Shown here: piece by piece, positions 27,050 through 36,500 of the stretch
How positions within the stretch are numbered: position 1 is the stretch's first letter
Layout: each line of letters starts with the position of its first letter
DNA from: Sporolactobacillus sp. CQH2019
GTDB taxonomy: Bacteria; Bacillota; Bacilli; Bacillales; Sporolactobacillaceae
Direction of reading: 5' to 3'
Assembly (NCBI RefSeq): GCF_028765345.1
Contig: NZ_JARAJZ010000002.1
Coordinates: 253,942-317,941, forward strand
Length of the DNA: 64,000 nt
The notes under the pieces: generated by a model
What the model saw: only the letters and a program-made list of their open reading frames with translations
Told to the model about the DNA's origin: nothing
The model's database searches: none
Made by a program: the position numbers and the translations under genes

Positions 27050-27751
27050 ATGATGGATAAGGGTCAACTATTAGAATCAATTAAAGGCGGTCTGATTGTT
27101 TCGTGCCAGGCGCAAAAGGGGTCGCCGATGTATGGAACCGATATAATGGTTGCCTTTGCGGCAGCTGCGAAACAGGGAGGAGCAGTCGGCATTCGGGCAA
27201 CGGAGCCGCAGAACATAAGGGCAATCAAGCAGGCCGTCCATTTACCGATAATCGGGATCTATAAACAATGGCATCAAGGATATGAAGTCTATATCACACC
27301 CACCTTTGAGAGCGCAAAAGCCATTATAGAGTCGGGTGCCGATATCGTCGCATTAGACGGGACAAAAAGGCCCCGTCCCGATCATCAGGATCTTCAAGAA
27401 ATTATCTTGAACATTCACACAAAATTTCCGGATGTGCCGGTTATGGCGGACTGCGACAATCTGGAAAGCGGACGGTATGCGGAGAACTGCGGCGCGGATA
27501 TCGTTTCAACCACTCTCTCCGGATATACCGAAAATACAAAAGGCGCAGATAAGATCAATTTTCAACTGATTCGCGATATGCATGACACGCTGAACGTGCC
27601 GATCATTGCCGAAGGGCATATTGTGGATATCCGTGACGCAGTGAATGCCTATAAAAGCGGAGCATTTTCAATCGTTATTGGGTCAGCGATCACGCGTCCC
27701 GAATTCATCACCGGCAATTTTGTACAGGCTATCCATGAGTATCGGCATTGA
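27050..27751 (+). CDS. nanE: N-acylglucosamine-6-phosphate 2-epimerase
   Basis: A 233-residue TIM-barrel protein with the NanE segments GLIVSCQAQKGSPMYG, GAVGIRATEP, IIGIYKQ, DIVALDGTKRPRP and VMADCDN. It converts N-acetylmannosamine-6-phosphate to N-acetylglucosamine-6-phosphate in sialic acid or ManNAc use. TAGGAGGG precedes the ATG at 27050. No nanA, nanK or transporter is adjacent, so the gene stands alone. Its last codons, stop and terminator are present again at 31867-32100. Confidence 0.92.
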   Translation: MMDKGQLLESIKGGLIVSCQAQKGSPMYGTDIMVAFAAAAKQGGAVGIRATEPQNIRAIKQAVHLPIIGIYKQWHQGYEVYITPTFESAKAIIESGADIVALDGTKRPRPDHQDLQEIILNIHTKFPDVPVMADCDNLESGRYAENCGADIVSTTLSGYTENTKGADKINFQLIRDMHDTLNVPIIAEGHIVDIRDAVNAYKSGAFSIVIGSAITRPEFITGNFVQAIHEYRH

Positions 27752-27924
27752 AACACCGCTCCGTGTGAGTCGTTTCCCCCGGAATGGGGGCAGGCGAAGC
27801 CTCCGCTGCGCAAGGGTGACAAGAGCCTGCCGAATAAGTTGCAGATGCGGTGCTATGAACATTTATGTCCTTATAAATTATTACAGTGTATAGAAAATCT
27901 GCGAAACGTTCGCAGATTTTTTTT
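27691..27924 (+). repeat. direct repeat copy A: nanE 3' end plus terminator
   Basis: A 234-bp segment covering the last 20 codons and stop of nanE and the downstream region to its terminator. It matches 31867-32100 at roughly 85-90 percent by eye, with the best-conserved block AAGGGTGACAAGAGCCTGCC through to the terminator. The two copies flank the ChrB_N-like cassette. Confidence 0.85.
27890..27924 (+). terminator. terminator of nanE
   Basis: Stem AAATCTGCGAA / TTCGCAGATTT with a 3-base loop, followed by a long T run. The same hairpin closes repeat copy B at about 32070-32098. Confidence 0.8.
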
Positions 27925-28465
27925 TGCACATGATTCAAGCAATGTACCGGTACTCAACCTTTTGATTGCGATAAAAAGACAAATTATCGGCGATGGGCAC
28001 ACATTAAGCGATTAAGCGGCTGACTTTACACTGAGTACCAGAAGAAACCAATGCCAAGCAAACTCCGAACCATTTAAAAAACGATGGGCCGTGTCTTTTC
28101 CTTACCTGGCGGATCAACGGCCTTGTGACTTTTCAGCAAGCAAAGCCAACTTTCCGGATAAAAATCAGACGAAAAACGAGCTGGAAAAGATCGCCGCAGG
28201 AAAAGTCAAAAAATTTAACAATGCCTGCCTGACAAAGCTATTTCAAAATTTGGCTTTTATTCTTCAGGGAGTTGATTCTTTTATGTCGTGATTCACTCTC
28301 ATACAGAGGACACCTTTTCTATTTGCTAGCCGATTATGACAGATTCACTATACCAAAAAGTGAAATATTTTTCCTATTGAGTTGAGCTCCCCAGGTCACA
28401 GACGCTGGGTTTGTGCTGCTCAGCGTTCAGCTGGATTTGTAGACTGTGAAAATGAGTGATAGACA
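27925..28465. other. left part of the islet, no convincing gene
   Basis: About 540 bp. A 66-codon frame at 28091-28291 has no ribosome binding site and no recognisable content. CCGAA-like cores near 28038-28070 faintly resemble the 21-bp repeat family but are not evenly spaced. Confidence 0.35.
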
Positions 28466-28515
28466 TTGTAACCAGTATTACTTTATGATATATTAACTTT
28501 TGTAACCAGTATTAC
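28466..28515. promoter_or_regulatory. two 16-bp direct repeats, probable operator of the cassette
   Basis: TTGTAACCAGTATTAC occurs identically at 28466-28481 and 28500-28515, 34 bp apart. Each copy is itself a partial dyad (GTAA-N6-TTAC). The second copy ends 17 bp before the start of the ChrB_N-like gene, overlapping the expected promoter. The likely binder is the cassette's first gene product. Confidence 0.65.
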
Positions 28516-28532
28516 ATATACGGAGTGGTGTT

Positions 28533-29069
28533 ATGGATCAAAACGATTGGGCCGTTATCAACTATACACTGCCGAGAGAACCATCGAGAGCCCGTGTCTC
28601 CTTATGGCGCAGACTGAAAAAAATAGGTGCAGTCAATATTCAGCAGTCGATGTGGATACTGCCCCTGACGGATGAAAATTTAAACTTGCTCAATGAGATA
28701 AAAAGCGAGGTTCTCCAAAATAACGGCAAGGCGTTCGTCATGAAATCATCCGTAGATGAAGACGGGCAGAAAAATATTATCGAACGATTCAACTCGGCAA
28801 GAAACGAGGAATACGGAGAACTTCTTGAGCAGTGTGAAGATTTTTTTAAAGAAATCAACAAGGAAATAGGCCGCAAGAATTTTACATTTGCCGAAATCGA
28901 AGAGAATGAAGAAGAGTTAGATAAATTAAAGCAGTGGTATGCGAAAATAGTGGCAAGGGATACCTTCGAAGCGCCTCTGAAAGAAACATCGAAGACAACA
29001 CTATTAAAATGTGCCGAAGCGCTTGAAAAATTCTGCGATAAAGTATACAAGTTTACCGACAGGTCATAG
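28533..29069 (+). CDS. ChrB N-terminal-domain-like protein
   Basis: A 178-residue protein whose first 70 residues (VINYTLPREPSRARVSLWRR, then LKKIGAVNIQQSMWILP) match the N-terminal domain of the chromate resistance regulator ChrB, a PaaX-like winged helix. The remainder is a charged helical region (QCEDFFKEINKEIG to EKFCDKVYKFTD). The chromate-sensing C-terminal domain of full ChrB is absent. CGGAGTGGTG precedes the ATG at 28533. It is first of three close genes (11 bp to the MFS gene) behind paired operator-like repeats, so it is probably the cassette's autoregulator. The inducing compound is unknown. Confidence 0.7.
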   Translation: MDQNDWAVINYTLPREPSRARVSLWRRLKKIGAVNIQQSMWILPLTDENLNLLNEIKSEVLQNNGKAFVMKSSVDEDGQKNIIERFNSARNEEYGELLEQCEDFFKEINKEIGRKNFTFAEIEENEEELDKLKQWYAKIVARDTFEAPLKETSKTTLLKCAEALEKFCDKVYKFTDRS

Positions 29070-29080
29070 GGTGGATAATA

Positions 29081-30275
29081 GTGAAAAAGAAAGTTATCAT
29101 TTCCAATATTGTATGGCTCGGACTTGTCAGCCTGTTTGTAGATATGAGTACCGAAATGGTTTATCCTCTGGTTCCGCTCTTTCTGACCGCTGCGCTGGGG
29201 GCGTCACCCGCGATTGTGGGACTCATTGAAGGAATTGCTGAGAGCATCGCGTCGCTTCTCAAAGTATTCAGCGGCTACATCGGGGATGTGCGCCACAATA
29301 AAAAGCCTCTTACTTTTATCGGCTATTCGGCATCGGTCCTGTATAAAATATTTCTCCTTCTGGCAACATCGTGGCCCTTGGTTTTATTGGCAAGAGTAAT
29401 CGACCGAACGGGAAAAGGGATACGTACCGCACCGCGCGACGCTCTTGTCGCACAGTCAAGCGATGAAAAAAAACTTGGCGGGTCATTCGGTCTGCATAAG
29501 ATGCTGGATATGGCCGGTTCCTCCCTTGGAGCACTGTTTGCCTATATTTTCGTCGCAACCAGTATTGGATTTCACAAGGCGTTCCTGTTTTCTATCATTC
29601 CTGCGATCATCGGGATTTTGATCATATTTTTCGTCAGGGAAGACCAAGGCAGCGATAAAACACCTGAAAAGCTCAAGCTTAAAGGGTTAAAACTTGGTGG
29701 GAAACTGAAAATGTATCTTGCCGTAATATTTATTTTTTGCCTTGGAAATTCGTCGAATACATTTTTGCTTTTTGAAGGCTCAGAACCAAGGCTTTTCAGC
29801 GTCACAGGTCATGTTGCTGTATCTTCTATTTAATGTTGCCACATCCATTTTTGCCATACCGTCGGGTAAATTGTCTGATAGATTCGGAAGGAGCAAGATC
29901 CTTGTACCAGGATACCTGATCTACGGCCTTGTATACCTTGGCTTTGCGTTTTTGTCGGCAAAACCCGCCATTCTGATTCTATTCATCGCATACGGCGTGT
30001 ACACTGCGTTTATCAGTGGTGCTGAAAGGGCTTTTATCGCCGAGAACGCGCCGGCAGGATTAAAGGGAACTGTTCTGGGGATTTACGGAATGGTGCAAGA
30101 TGTCGGACTGCTACTGTCGTCAATCATAGCCGGACTCCTATGGGATAAAATAAACTCGGACGCACCGTTTCTGTTTGGCGCTATTCTTGGAGTGGGTTCG
30201 GCCATCATAATAAAAATCATACTTAACAGAAATAATAGCATTACAGAGCAAAAAAATACCGGGATGATAAGATGA
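29081..30275 (+). pseudogene. MFS efflux-type transporter with a single-base frameshift
   Basis: The first frame (GTG at 29081, behind AGGGTGG) encodes six or so membrane helices with the MFS loop motif DRTGKGIRTAPRDALVA, but breaks off at 29833. The second half continues in the next frame from about 29774 to 30275 (SGKLSDRFGRSK, FISGAERAFIAENAP). The shift lies in a run of five Ts at 29769-29773; removing one T restores a continuous 397-codon protein through LLLKAQNQGF. It could be a real mutation, slippage-prone phase variation or a sequencing error. The last four bases overlap the next gene (ATGA), which shows the original reading frame was coupled to it. Confidence 0.8.
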
Positions 30276-31765
30276 AGCTTAAAAGGACTCTTAAAATTAT
30301 TATACTGGCGCTGGTTCTATGCCTTACCGCAGGAGTCGGCCTTTTTCTGTATAATGCTTATCACGTTTACAATATCAACACCGGCTTCACCTCAGTCCCG
30401 CTCAACTACAACCCAGACGATTCTTCATCCACATATAAATGGAACGCCGCCGATGTAACCGTGTCCGGCGGCTTTATAAAAGGGATACAAAAAGGCAAGG
30501 ATGGAAATCGACTGGTCATAAGGGCTCTGTCACCTCTCCCTTCCGTTACAGTAAAAGCAACAAAGGCACCTGTTCGAAACGTATTGATTTCTATTGAAAA
30601 TGTTAATCCAGGCTTTTACTCAGCAAGTATAGATAAAAGTTTCAAACCTGCCAGAATCACGGTCAACACATTGGAGTTTTCAATGAATTTAAACGCAGGA
30701 GAAACCAAGCGGATTGATCCCGTTCAGCCAAGCAATACAGCAGATGACAACTATGTCATTCTCGGCGACAGCAGGGATGGTTATGAAACCTTTGGAAAGA
30801 TTATTGAGCAGATAAACGCGTTGAAACCCGTATTTGTGATTGACAACGGCGACCTTGTTTACAGCGGGAAAACCAACCAGTATCGTATATTTAATCAAAT
30901 GGTATCCGGGATTTCCACAACTCTGTGCACCACATTAGGCAACCACGACATACGCGGGGATGGACGTGAAACCTACAAAAAGCTTTATGGGCCGGAATAC
31001 TACTCGTTTGATTTTGGCGACAATCACTTCATCTTTCTTGACAGCTCGCGTGGATATGCCGAAAAACAGGCAATACCGGACGTACAATACGCTTGGCTCA
31101 AACGGGATCTTCAAAAAGCGAAGGGCAAGCGGATTTTTGTAATATCCCATGTGCCTCCGACCGATCCAAGAAGCAATGTCAGGCCAAATGAAGTACAGTC
31201 TTATACAGATAAGGTTGAAAAGGAAGGCGGCCTTGTCGAGCAGAAGTTGGAAGCTTACAGTGAGGATGAAAATATAGACCACGGCTTTCAGACCAAGCAG
31301 GAAGCCGTACGCTTTGAAAACCTTATGACGGAATACAAGGTGGACACGGTTTATCTTTCCCATATCCACAGTTATTTTGATTATACCAAAAACGGCGTTC
31401 GTTATATCATAAGCGGAGGCGCCGGTGCGGAGTTGATGACACAAAACAGCTATTACCATTACTTGATCACCAAAGCCGGAGCAACAGATACGCTGACGAT
31501 GGTTCAACTGCCATCTCCGCCAAATCTGATGCTGCAAAGGTACGCGGCAACAGTTTCTCTTTTTGCAAATGCTATGTATAAAGAGAATCCGGCGGCGGTT
31601 GTTTTCTTTATCACCGGACTTATATTGCTTGTACTGCTCTTACTTCTTCTTTTATATATAAGGCTGCACCGCCGGCTTGCGCTGCTCTGGGTGTTGATGA
31701 AAGACACAGGCAGATTTATATCGAAAAGATATAAAGAATTATATAAAAGTAAGACTAAAAGCTGA
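30272..31765 (+). CDS. membrane-anchored metallophosphoesterase
   Basis: A 497-residue calcineurin-type phosphoesterase. An N-terminal membrane segment (about residues 8-27) is followed by a beta-rich region to about residue 150. The catalytic domain then has VILGDSRDG, DNGDLVYSG, LGNHDIRG, ISHVPPTDP and SHIHSYFDY, covering the metal-binding Asp, Asn and His residues. A second membrane helix lies at about 430-456 with a basic tail. The catalytic domain should face the outside. Start overlaps the MFS stop by 4 bp, so it is the third gene of the cassette. Substrate unknown; phosphate esters or nucleotides are possible. Confidence 0.8.
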   Translation: MKLKRTLKIIILALVLCLTAGVGLFLYNAYHVYNINTGFTSVPLNYNPDDSSSTYKWNAADVTVSGGFIKGIQKGKDGNRLVIRALSPLPSVTVKATKAPVRNVLISIENVNPGFYSASIDKSFKPARITVNTLEFSMNLNAGETKRIDPVQPSNTADDNYVILGDSRDGYETFGKIIEQINALKPVFVIDNGDLVYSGKTNQYRIFNQMVSGISTTLCTTLGNHDIRGDGRETYKKLYGPEYYSFDFGDNHFIFLDSSRGYAEKQAIPDVQYAWLKRDLQKAKGKRIFVISHVPPTDPRSNVRPNEVQSYTDKVEKEGGLVEQKLEAYSEDENIDHGFQTKQEAVRFENLMTEYKVDTVYLSHIHSYFDYTKNGVRYIISGGAGAELMTQNSYYHYLITKAGATDTLTMVQLPSPPNLMLQRYAATVSLFANAMYKENPAAVVFFITGLILLVLLLLLLLYIRLHRRLALLWVLMKDTGRFISKRYKELYKSKTKS

Positions 31766-31866
31766 TGCACACTGCAGGAAGGATTTAATGACAAACAAAA
31801 AAATGGTTCATATAAGCTTTGCAAATGAACAAACAGCTATTAGGGAAGGGGATAAAAGCCGGGTTT

Positions 31867-32100
31867 CACGCGACCCGAATTTATCACCGGCAATTTTGTA
31901 CAGGCTATCCATGAGTATCGGCATTGAGACACCGCTCCGTATGAGCAGTTTCGTCCAGCCGCTGGCGCAGGCGAAGCCTTCGCCGCGCAAGGGTGACAAG
32001 AGCCTGCCGAATAAGTTGCAGATGCGGTGCTATGAACATTTATGTCCTTATAAATTATTACAGTGTATAGAAAATCTGCGAAACGCTCGCAGATTTTTTA
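31867..32100 (+). repeat. direct repeat copy B: nanE 3' end plus terminator
   Basis: Contains the C-terminal 20 codons and stop of a nanE gene (TRPEFITGNFVQAIHEYRH) and the same downstream sequence and terminator as copy A. Within the coding part the differences from copy A (CGT/CGA, TTC/TTT) are synonymous, as expected if both copies once ended functional nanE genes. No start or upstream nanE part is present here. Confidence 0.85.
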
Positions 32101-32593
32101 AAAGCTGAGCTGCACGAATGCCCTGCAGGAATATTTCGGTAAAACTTTTAAATGACTAACGTAAATCATCCGATAATGACCAAGGCATTCTGCTAATCTT
32201 CCCTTCTCACATGACTGCCGATCAGCCGTAACGGTACTCAACGCCGAAAGTCCCTTCCGGAAATTGCCAGTTACTGAGAACTGTTTTGCCGCACAGTACC
32301 CGGCAGGTTCCGCATTCCAAACAGCCCGCATAATCGAAGCGGATCGTACACCTGCAATAGCGGACTCTATACCTGTTTGATTATTTGAAAACATACTTTA
32401 GCAGGATAATACAATGAACAGTACTGTATGAGCAATTGAAATAAAGGCCTGAGAGACAGGCATTTTGTTTATAATAAGCCGCTTGCGATACGGTGAATCA
32501 TACGGGGAAATACACTTTCTCTGATGAATCGGCCGTTCCCCTTGTCTAAATAAATACATAGCTAATAGTAAACCGCAAAGGGAGGTTAGGACG
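32101..32593. other. intergenic region right of the islet
   Basis: About 490 bp with no convincing gene. It must contain the promoter of the small peptide gene at 32594. Confidence 0.4.
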
Positions 32594-32704
32594 ATGGCTA
32601 ATCAATCAGGTCTCGGAACGGGACCATTTACCGGTCCGGGAACAGCACCGGGTACAGGGCCGGGTACAGGCTCCGGAACAGGTCCCGGCACACTTCAAAA
32701 GTAA
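32594..32704 (+). CDS. 36-residue Gly/Pro/Thr repeat peptide
   Basis: An ATG at 32594 follows AAAGGGAGG at good spacing. The peptide begins MANQSGLGTG and continues with repeats of GPGT/GTGS type, ending LQK. It has 13 Gly, no charged residue except the final Lys and no Cys. A perfect terminator starts 29 bp after the stop, so the unit is a complete tiny transcription unit. Possible roles are a structural or spore-associated peptide; no family is recognised. Confidence 0.65.
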   Translation: MANQSGLGTGPFTGPGTAPGTGPGTGSGTGPGTLQK

Positions 32705-32732
32705 GTTTGATACATTTTTAAGTATGTATGGC

Positions 32733-32754
32733 ACCCGGCCCAGGCCGGGTTTTT
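32733..32754 (+). terminator. terminator of the small peptide gene
   Basis: Perfect stem ACCCGGCC / GGCCGGGT with a two-base loop, followed by a TTTTT run. Confidence 0.85.
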
Positions 32755-32875
32755 CGTATATCCTTACTAAGCGAAACGGCACGGCGAACGAAATTTTTGA
32801 ACGTCCAAAACCGTGCCTGTCCGGCGGTCACAACTATTCAGTCTAAAAAAGTCCGTTATCTTATGAAGATTTATT

Positions 32876-33421
32876 TTATGGCAGCTGCATGAGCAGTCCG
32901 AGGGCATCGGGAATATTCCCGACATCGTGAACGGGAATGATCCACGGAGGCGTTTGCACTTTTTTCGTCACGTTCCGGCGGACGGCAATTTCCTGATTAG
33001 TCAGCCAGATCGCATGGATGCCGCTTTCATTCGCCCCCAGAATGTCGTTATCCCAGGAGTTGCCGATCATGACCGCTTCCGACCGATGGATTTGCAGCTT
33101 GCGTATCATAAAATCAAAAACTTCCGGGTCCGGCTTTTGCGGTTTCCCTTCCTCCAGTTCCGATTGCGTGGCATAAACAAATGTAAAGTAGTGACCGACT
33201 CCTAACTTTTCCAGCATTTTTCCGGCCATCTCGCTGTCGCTGTATGCTGTATTGCTTAAAACCGCTTGTTTTAACCCCATTTGCTCCAGACGGAACAATG
33301 TTTCTTTAACATGCAATCGCAACTGAACTTCAGGATATTCATACAGCGGTTTTCTGTCCAGGCCTTCATGTGGAGAAGTATTTATTGTGTCGCCGAGATC
33401 CCAGATCACGTGCGTAATCAT
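32876..33421 (-). CDS. HAD-superfamily hydrolase
   Basis: A 181-residue HAD-type phosphatase. Motif I is VIWDLGDTIN (nucleophile Asp), motif II AVLSNTAYS, the Lys region GKPQKPDPEVFDFM, and motif IV MIGNSWDNDILGA. The cap insert is small. GAGAGGGTGAG precedes the ATG at 33421. It lies 138 bp after the activase gene in the same direction without a clear terminator between, so it may be co-transcribed. Substrate unknown. Confidence 0.8.
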   Translation of the reverse strand: MITHVIWDLGDTINTSPHEGLDRKPLYEYPEVQLRLHVKETLFRLEQMGLKQAVLSNTAYSDSEMAGKMLEKLGVGHYFTFVYATQSELEEGKPQKPDPEVFDFMIRKLQIHRSEAVMIGNSWDNDILGANESGIHAIWLTNQEIAVRRNVTKKVQTPPWIIPVHDVGNIPDALGLLMQLP

Positions 33422-33559
33422 ACGCTCACCCTCTCTTAAAACTTTTCCCTTTTCAAAGACGGCTGCATTGTGAACCTGTTTATCAGCCGTTGTGCCGGGT
33501 CTATCGATCGTCGTTAAGTTAAGTCTTAAGAAAATCCGTCTCCGGGAATCTTCTCTTTC

Positions 33560-36500
33560 TCAGACAGTCTCTTCGGCACCTTCCTTCGCTAAGCTCAGCA
33601 GCAGTTTAATTCGATTATCCTGGTTGACCTTGCTGGACCCGGCATCGTAATCGATTGAGATCAGGTTGGCGTCCGGATGATTTCTTTTCAGGGCGCGGAA
33701 CATGCCGCGTCCGAGCACGTGATTCGGCAGGCAGGCAAACGGCTGAACACAGATAACATTTTTTACGTCGGCATTGAGCAATTCGGCCATCTCGCCGGGG
33801 AGCAGCCAGCCTTCGCCCATCTGATTGCCGATACTCAGCAGCGACGACGCGGTTTCGGCAATCCGCCCGATCGGTTGCGGCGCTGCAAAACGGCCGTTCA
33901 ACTCCAGAGCGCGGCGGATCGGACGGCGATAGTGTTCCACAAAGTGCAGGCCGACCGTTCCCCTCAGGACAGGCAGCTTCCCTTTGCCGAGGTGTTCTTC
34001 ACGGAAGCGATGGTTATACAGGCCATACAGGAAAAAGTTTACAAAATCAGGAATAACCGCTTCGCCGCCTTCTCGTTCAATCGTCTCGACCAGCCCGTTA
34101 TTGGCAAACGGACTGAATTTAACGTAGATTTCGCCGACAATGCCGACTTTCGGCTTATGTGCCGGGTGCACGACGATCCGGTCAAAGTCGACGATCATTT
34201 TCTCGATCAGAGATTGATAGTTTTTCATACTAAAGTGATCAAGCAGGTCTGCGCAGCGCCTGAGCCAGAGGCGGTACGTTCGGTCTGTCCGCCCCCGCTC
34301 GACTTCGTAGGGACGGACGGCGAAACGCAATTTTAACAGCAGATCGCCGAGGCAGGCCGAGACGACCAGTTCTTTGACGATCGGCAGTGTTATCCGGAAG
34401 CCGGGCTGCCGCTCCATGCCGGAGTGGTTCAGCGACAGAACCGGGACTTGTCCAAAGCCGGCACTGACCAGCGCTTTTTTCAGCAGTGCCAGATAATTAG
34501 TTGCCCGGCAGCCGCCGCCGGTCTGCGTCATGATCACCGCCGTCCGCTCGGGATCGCAGTCCTGCGATTTAAGTGCCGAGACAAGCTGGCCGATGGTGAT
34601 GATTGCCGGGAAGCAGGCATCGTTATTGACATATTTCAGGCCTTCGTCAATCTGGGCGCGCGTCTGCTTCTCCAGTACTTTCAATCGATAACCGTGACGG
34701 CGAAACGCCTTCTCAAACAGGATAAAGTGTGTCGGGATCATCTGCGGCGAGAGAATCGTATAGGTTTTCCGCTCCGCTTTTGTGAATACCGGCGGTGACG
34801 GCGGAAGCAGTTCCTCCCCGGCCGGCTGTTGTAATTTTTTCCGCTCGCGGATCGCTGCCTTCATTGAGCGCAGACGGATGCGTGCGGCGCCAAGATTGTT
34901 ATTTTCGTCCATTTTGATCCACGTATAAAGCTTGTGGCCGCGTTCAAGGATTTCCTGCACCGCATCGGTCGTGATCGCGTCCAGTCCGCAACCGAACGAC
35001 GTCATCTGTACGAGTTCGAGATTCGGATGCTCCTTGACTGCTTCGGCGGCGCGGTACAGCCGGCTGTGGTAGGTCCACTGGTTGACGACCGGCTGTGAAA
35101 TTTTATGCTTTGCCAGCGAAGCAACGGAATCCTCGGTCAATACGGCCATGTCCATCCGGGCGATTTCGTCGGGAATGCCGTGGTTGACAAACGGATCAAG
35201 GTGATAAGGATGCCCGGCAAGGACAATTCCCGTCTTCCCTGATGCCTCAAGTCCGGCAACGACTTCGCGACCGCGCCGGCGGATCCATGCGTGAAAAGCC
35301 GCGTCTTCTTCCTTCGCCTTTGCCAGCGCCTGATTCAGCTCGGCCGCCGGGATATCGGGAAAACATTTCTGCAATTCTCCTGCAACCGAATCAAGTCGAT
35401 CCATAGAGAGAAACGGCTGAATGAAACGAACATGGCGTTCTTTTAAAATCGTCATATTGACGCGAATCACTTCCGGATAGGACGAGACGATCGGGCAATT
35501 GTAATGATTGTCCTGCTCATCATTTTCCCTCCGTTCAAAAACGACCGCCGGATAAAAAATCGCCGGCACGCCTTTTTCGACCAGATTGACGATCTGGCCG
35601 TGCATCAGTTTGGCCGGATAGCAGACGGCCTCCGACGGGATCGTCTCCATTCCCTTTTGATAGTTGAGCAGCCCGGAGCGTTCGGAAAGGACGACGCGAA
35701 ATTTCAGTTCGCTAAAAAAGCGATGCCAGAACGGATAATTTTCATACATATTCAGTGCCCGCGGAATGCCGATTGTTCCGCGTACCGCGTCCTCTTCGCT
35801 CAAGCTCGGCCGGTCGAACAGCTTGTGCAGCTTCTCCTCTGCCAAATTGGCCTCGGTCCGCTTTTTCTTCGGCAGACCGGCACCGCGCTCACAGCGGTTG
35901 CCGGTGATGAACACGCGGCGGTCGAGGAAACGGTTGATCGTCAGTCGGCAGCGATTGGCACATTGCTTGCAGCGGCCGTAAGTAATTTTCACCGTCAATG
36001 CTGCCAGTTTCTCCGGCGGCAGTACGGTTGAGCGGCCATCCGAGCGACTGCGCTCGCGTGCCAATAACGCACAGCCGTAAGCACCCATCAACCCGGCCAG
36101 ATCAGGACGCACGACCTCCTTACCGGTCATTTTCTCGAATGCCCGCAGCACGGCTTCATTTAAAAAAGTGCCTCCCTGCACGACAATGTGATCGCCCATC
36201 TCATCGACATGCCGCATCTTGATTACCTTAAACAAGGCATTGGCAATGACCGAGTAAGCGAGACCGGCAGAAATGTCGGCCACTTCCGCCCCCTCTTTCT
36301 GCACCTGGCGGACTTTCGAATTCATAAACACCGTGCAGCGCGATCCGAGTTCGACTGGTCCCTGGGAGGAAAGCGCCATTTGCGAAAAATCCTTCACCGA
36401 GTAACCGAGCGTACCGGAGAAATTTTCCAGAAACGAGCCGCAGCCGGATGAGCAAGCTTCGTTGAGCATAATTCGGTCGATGGCACCGTTCTTAATCTTC

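Noticed and set aside
28091-28291. 66-codon frame inside the islet
   Set aside because: No ribosome binding site and no recognisable content.
31788-32108. 106-codon frame over direct repeat B
   Set aside because: It reads the nanE fragment in the wrong frame; the correct frame gives the NanE C-terminus.
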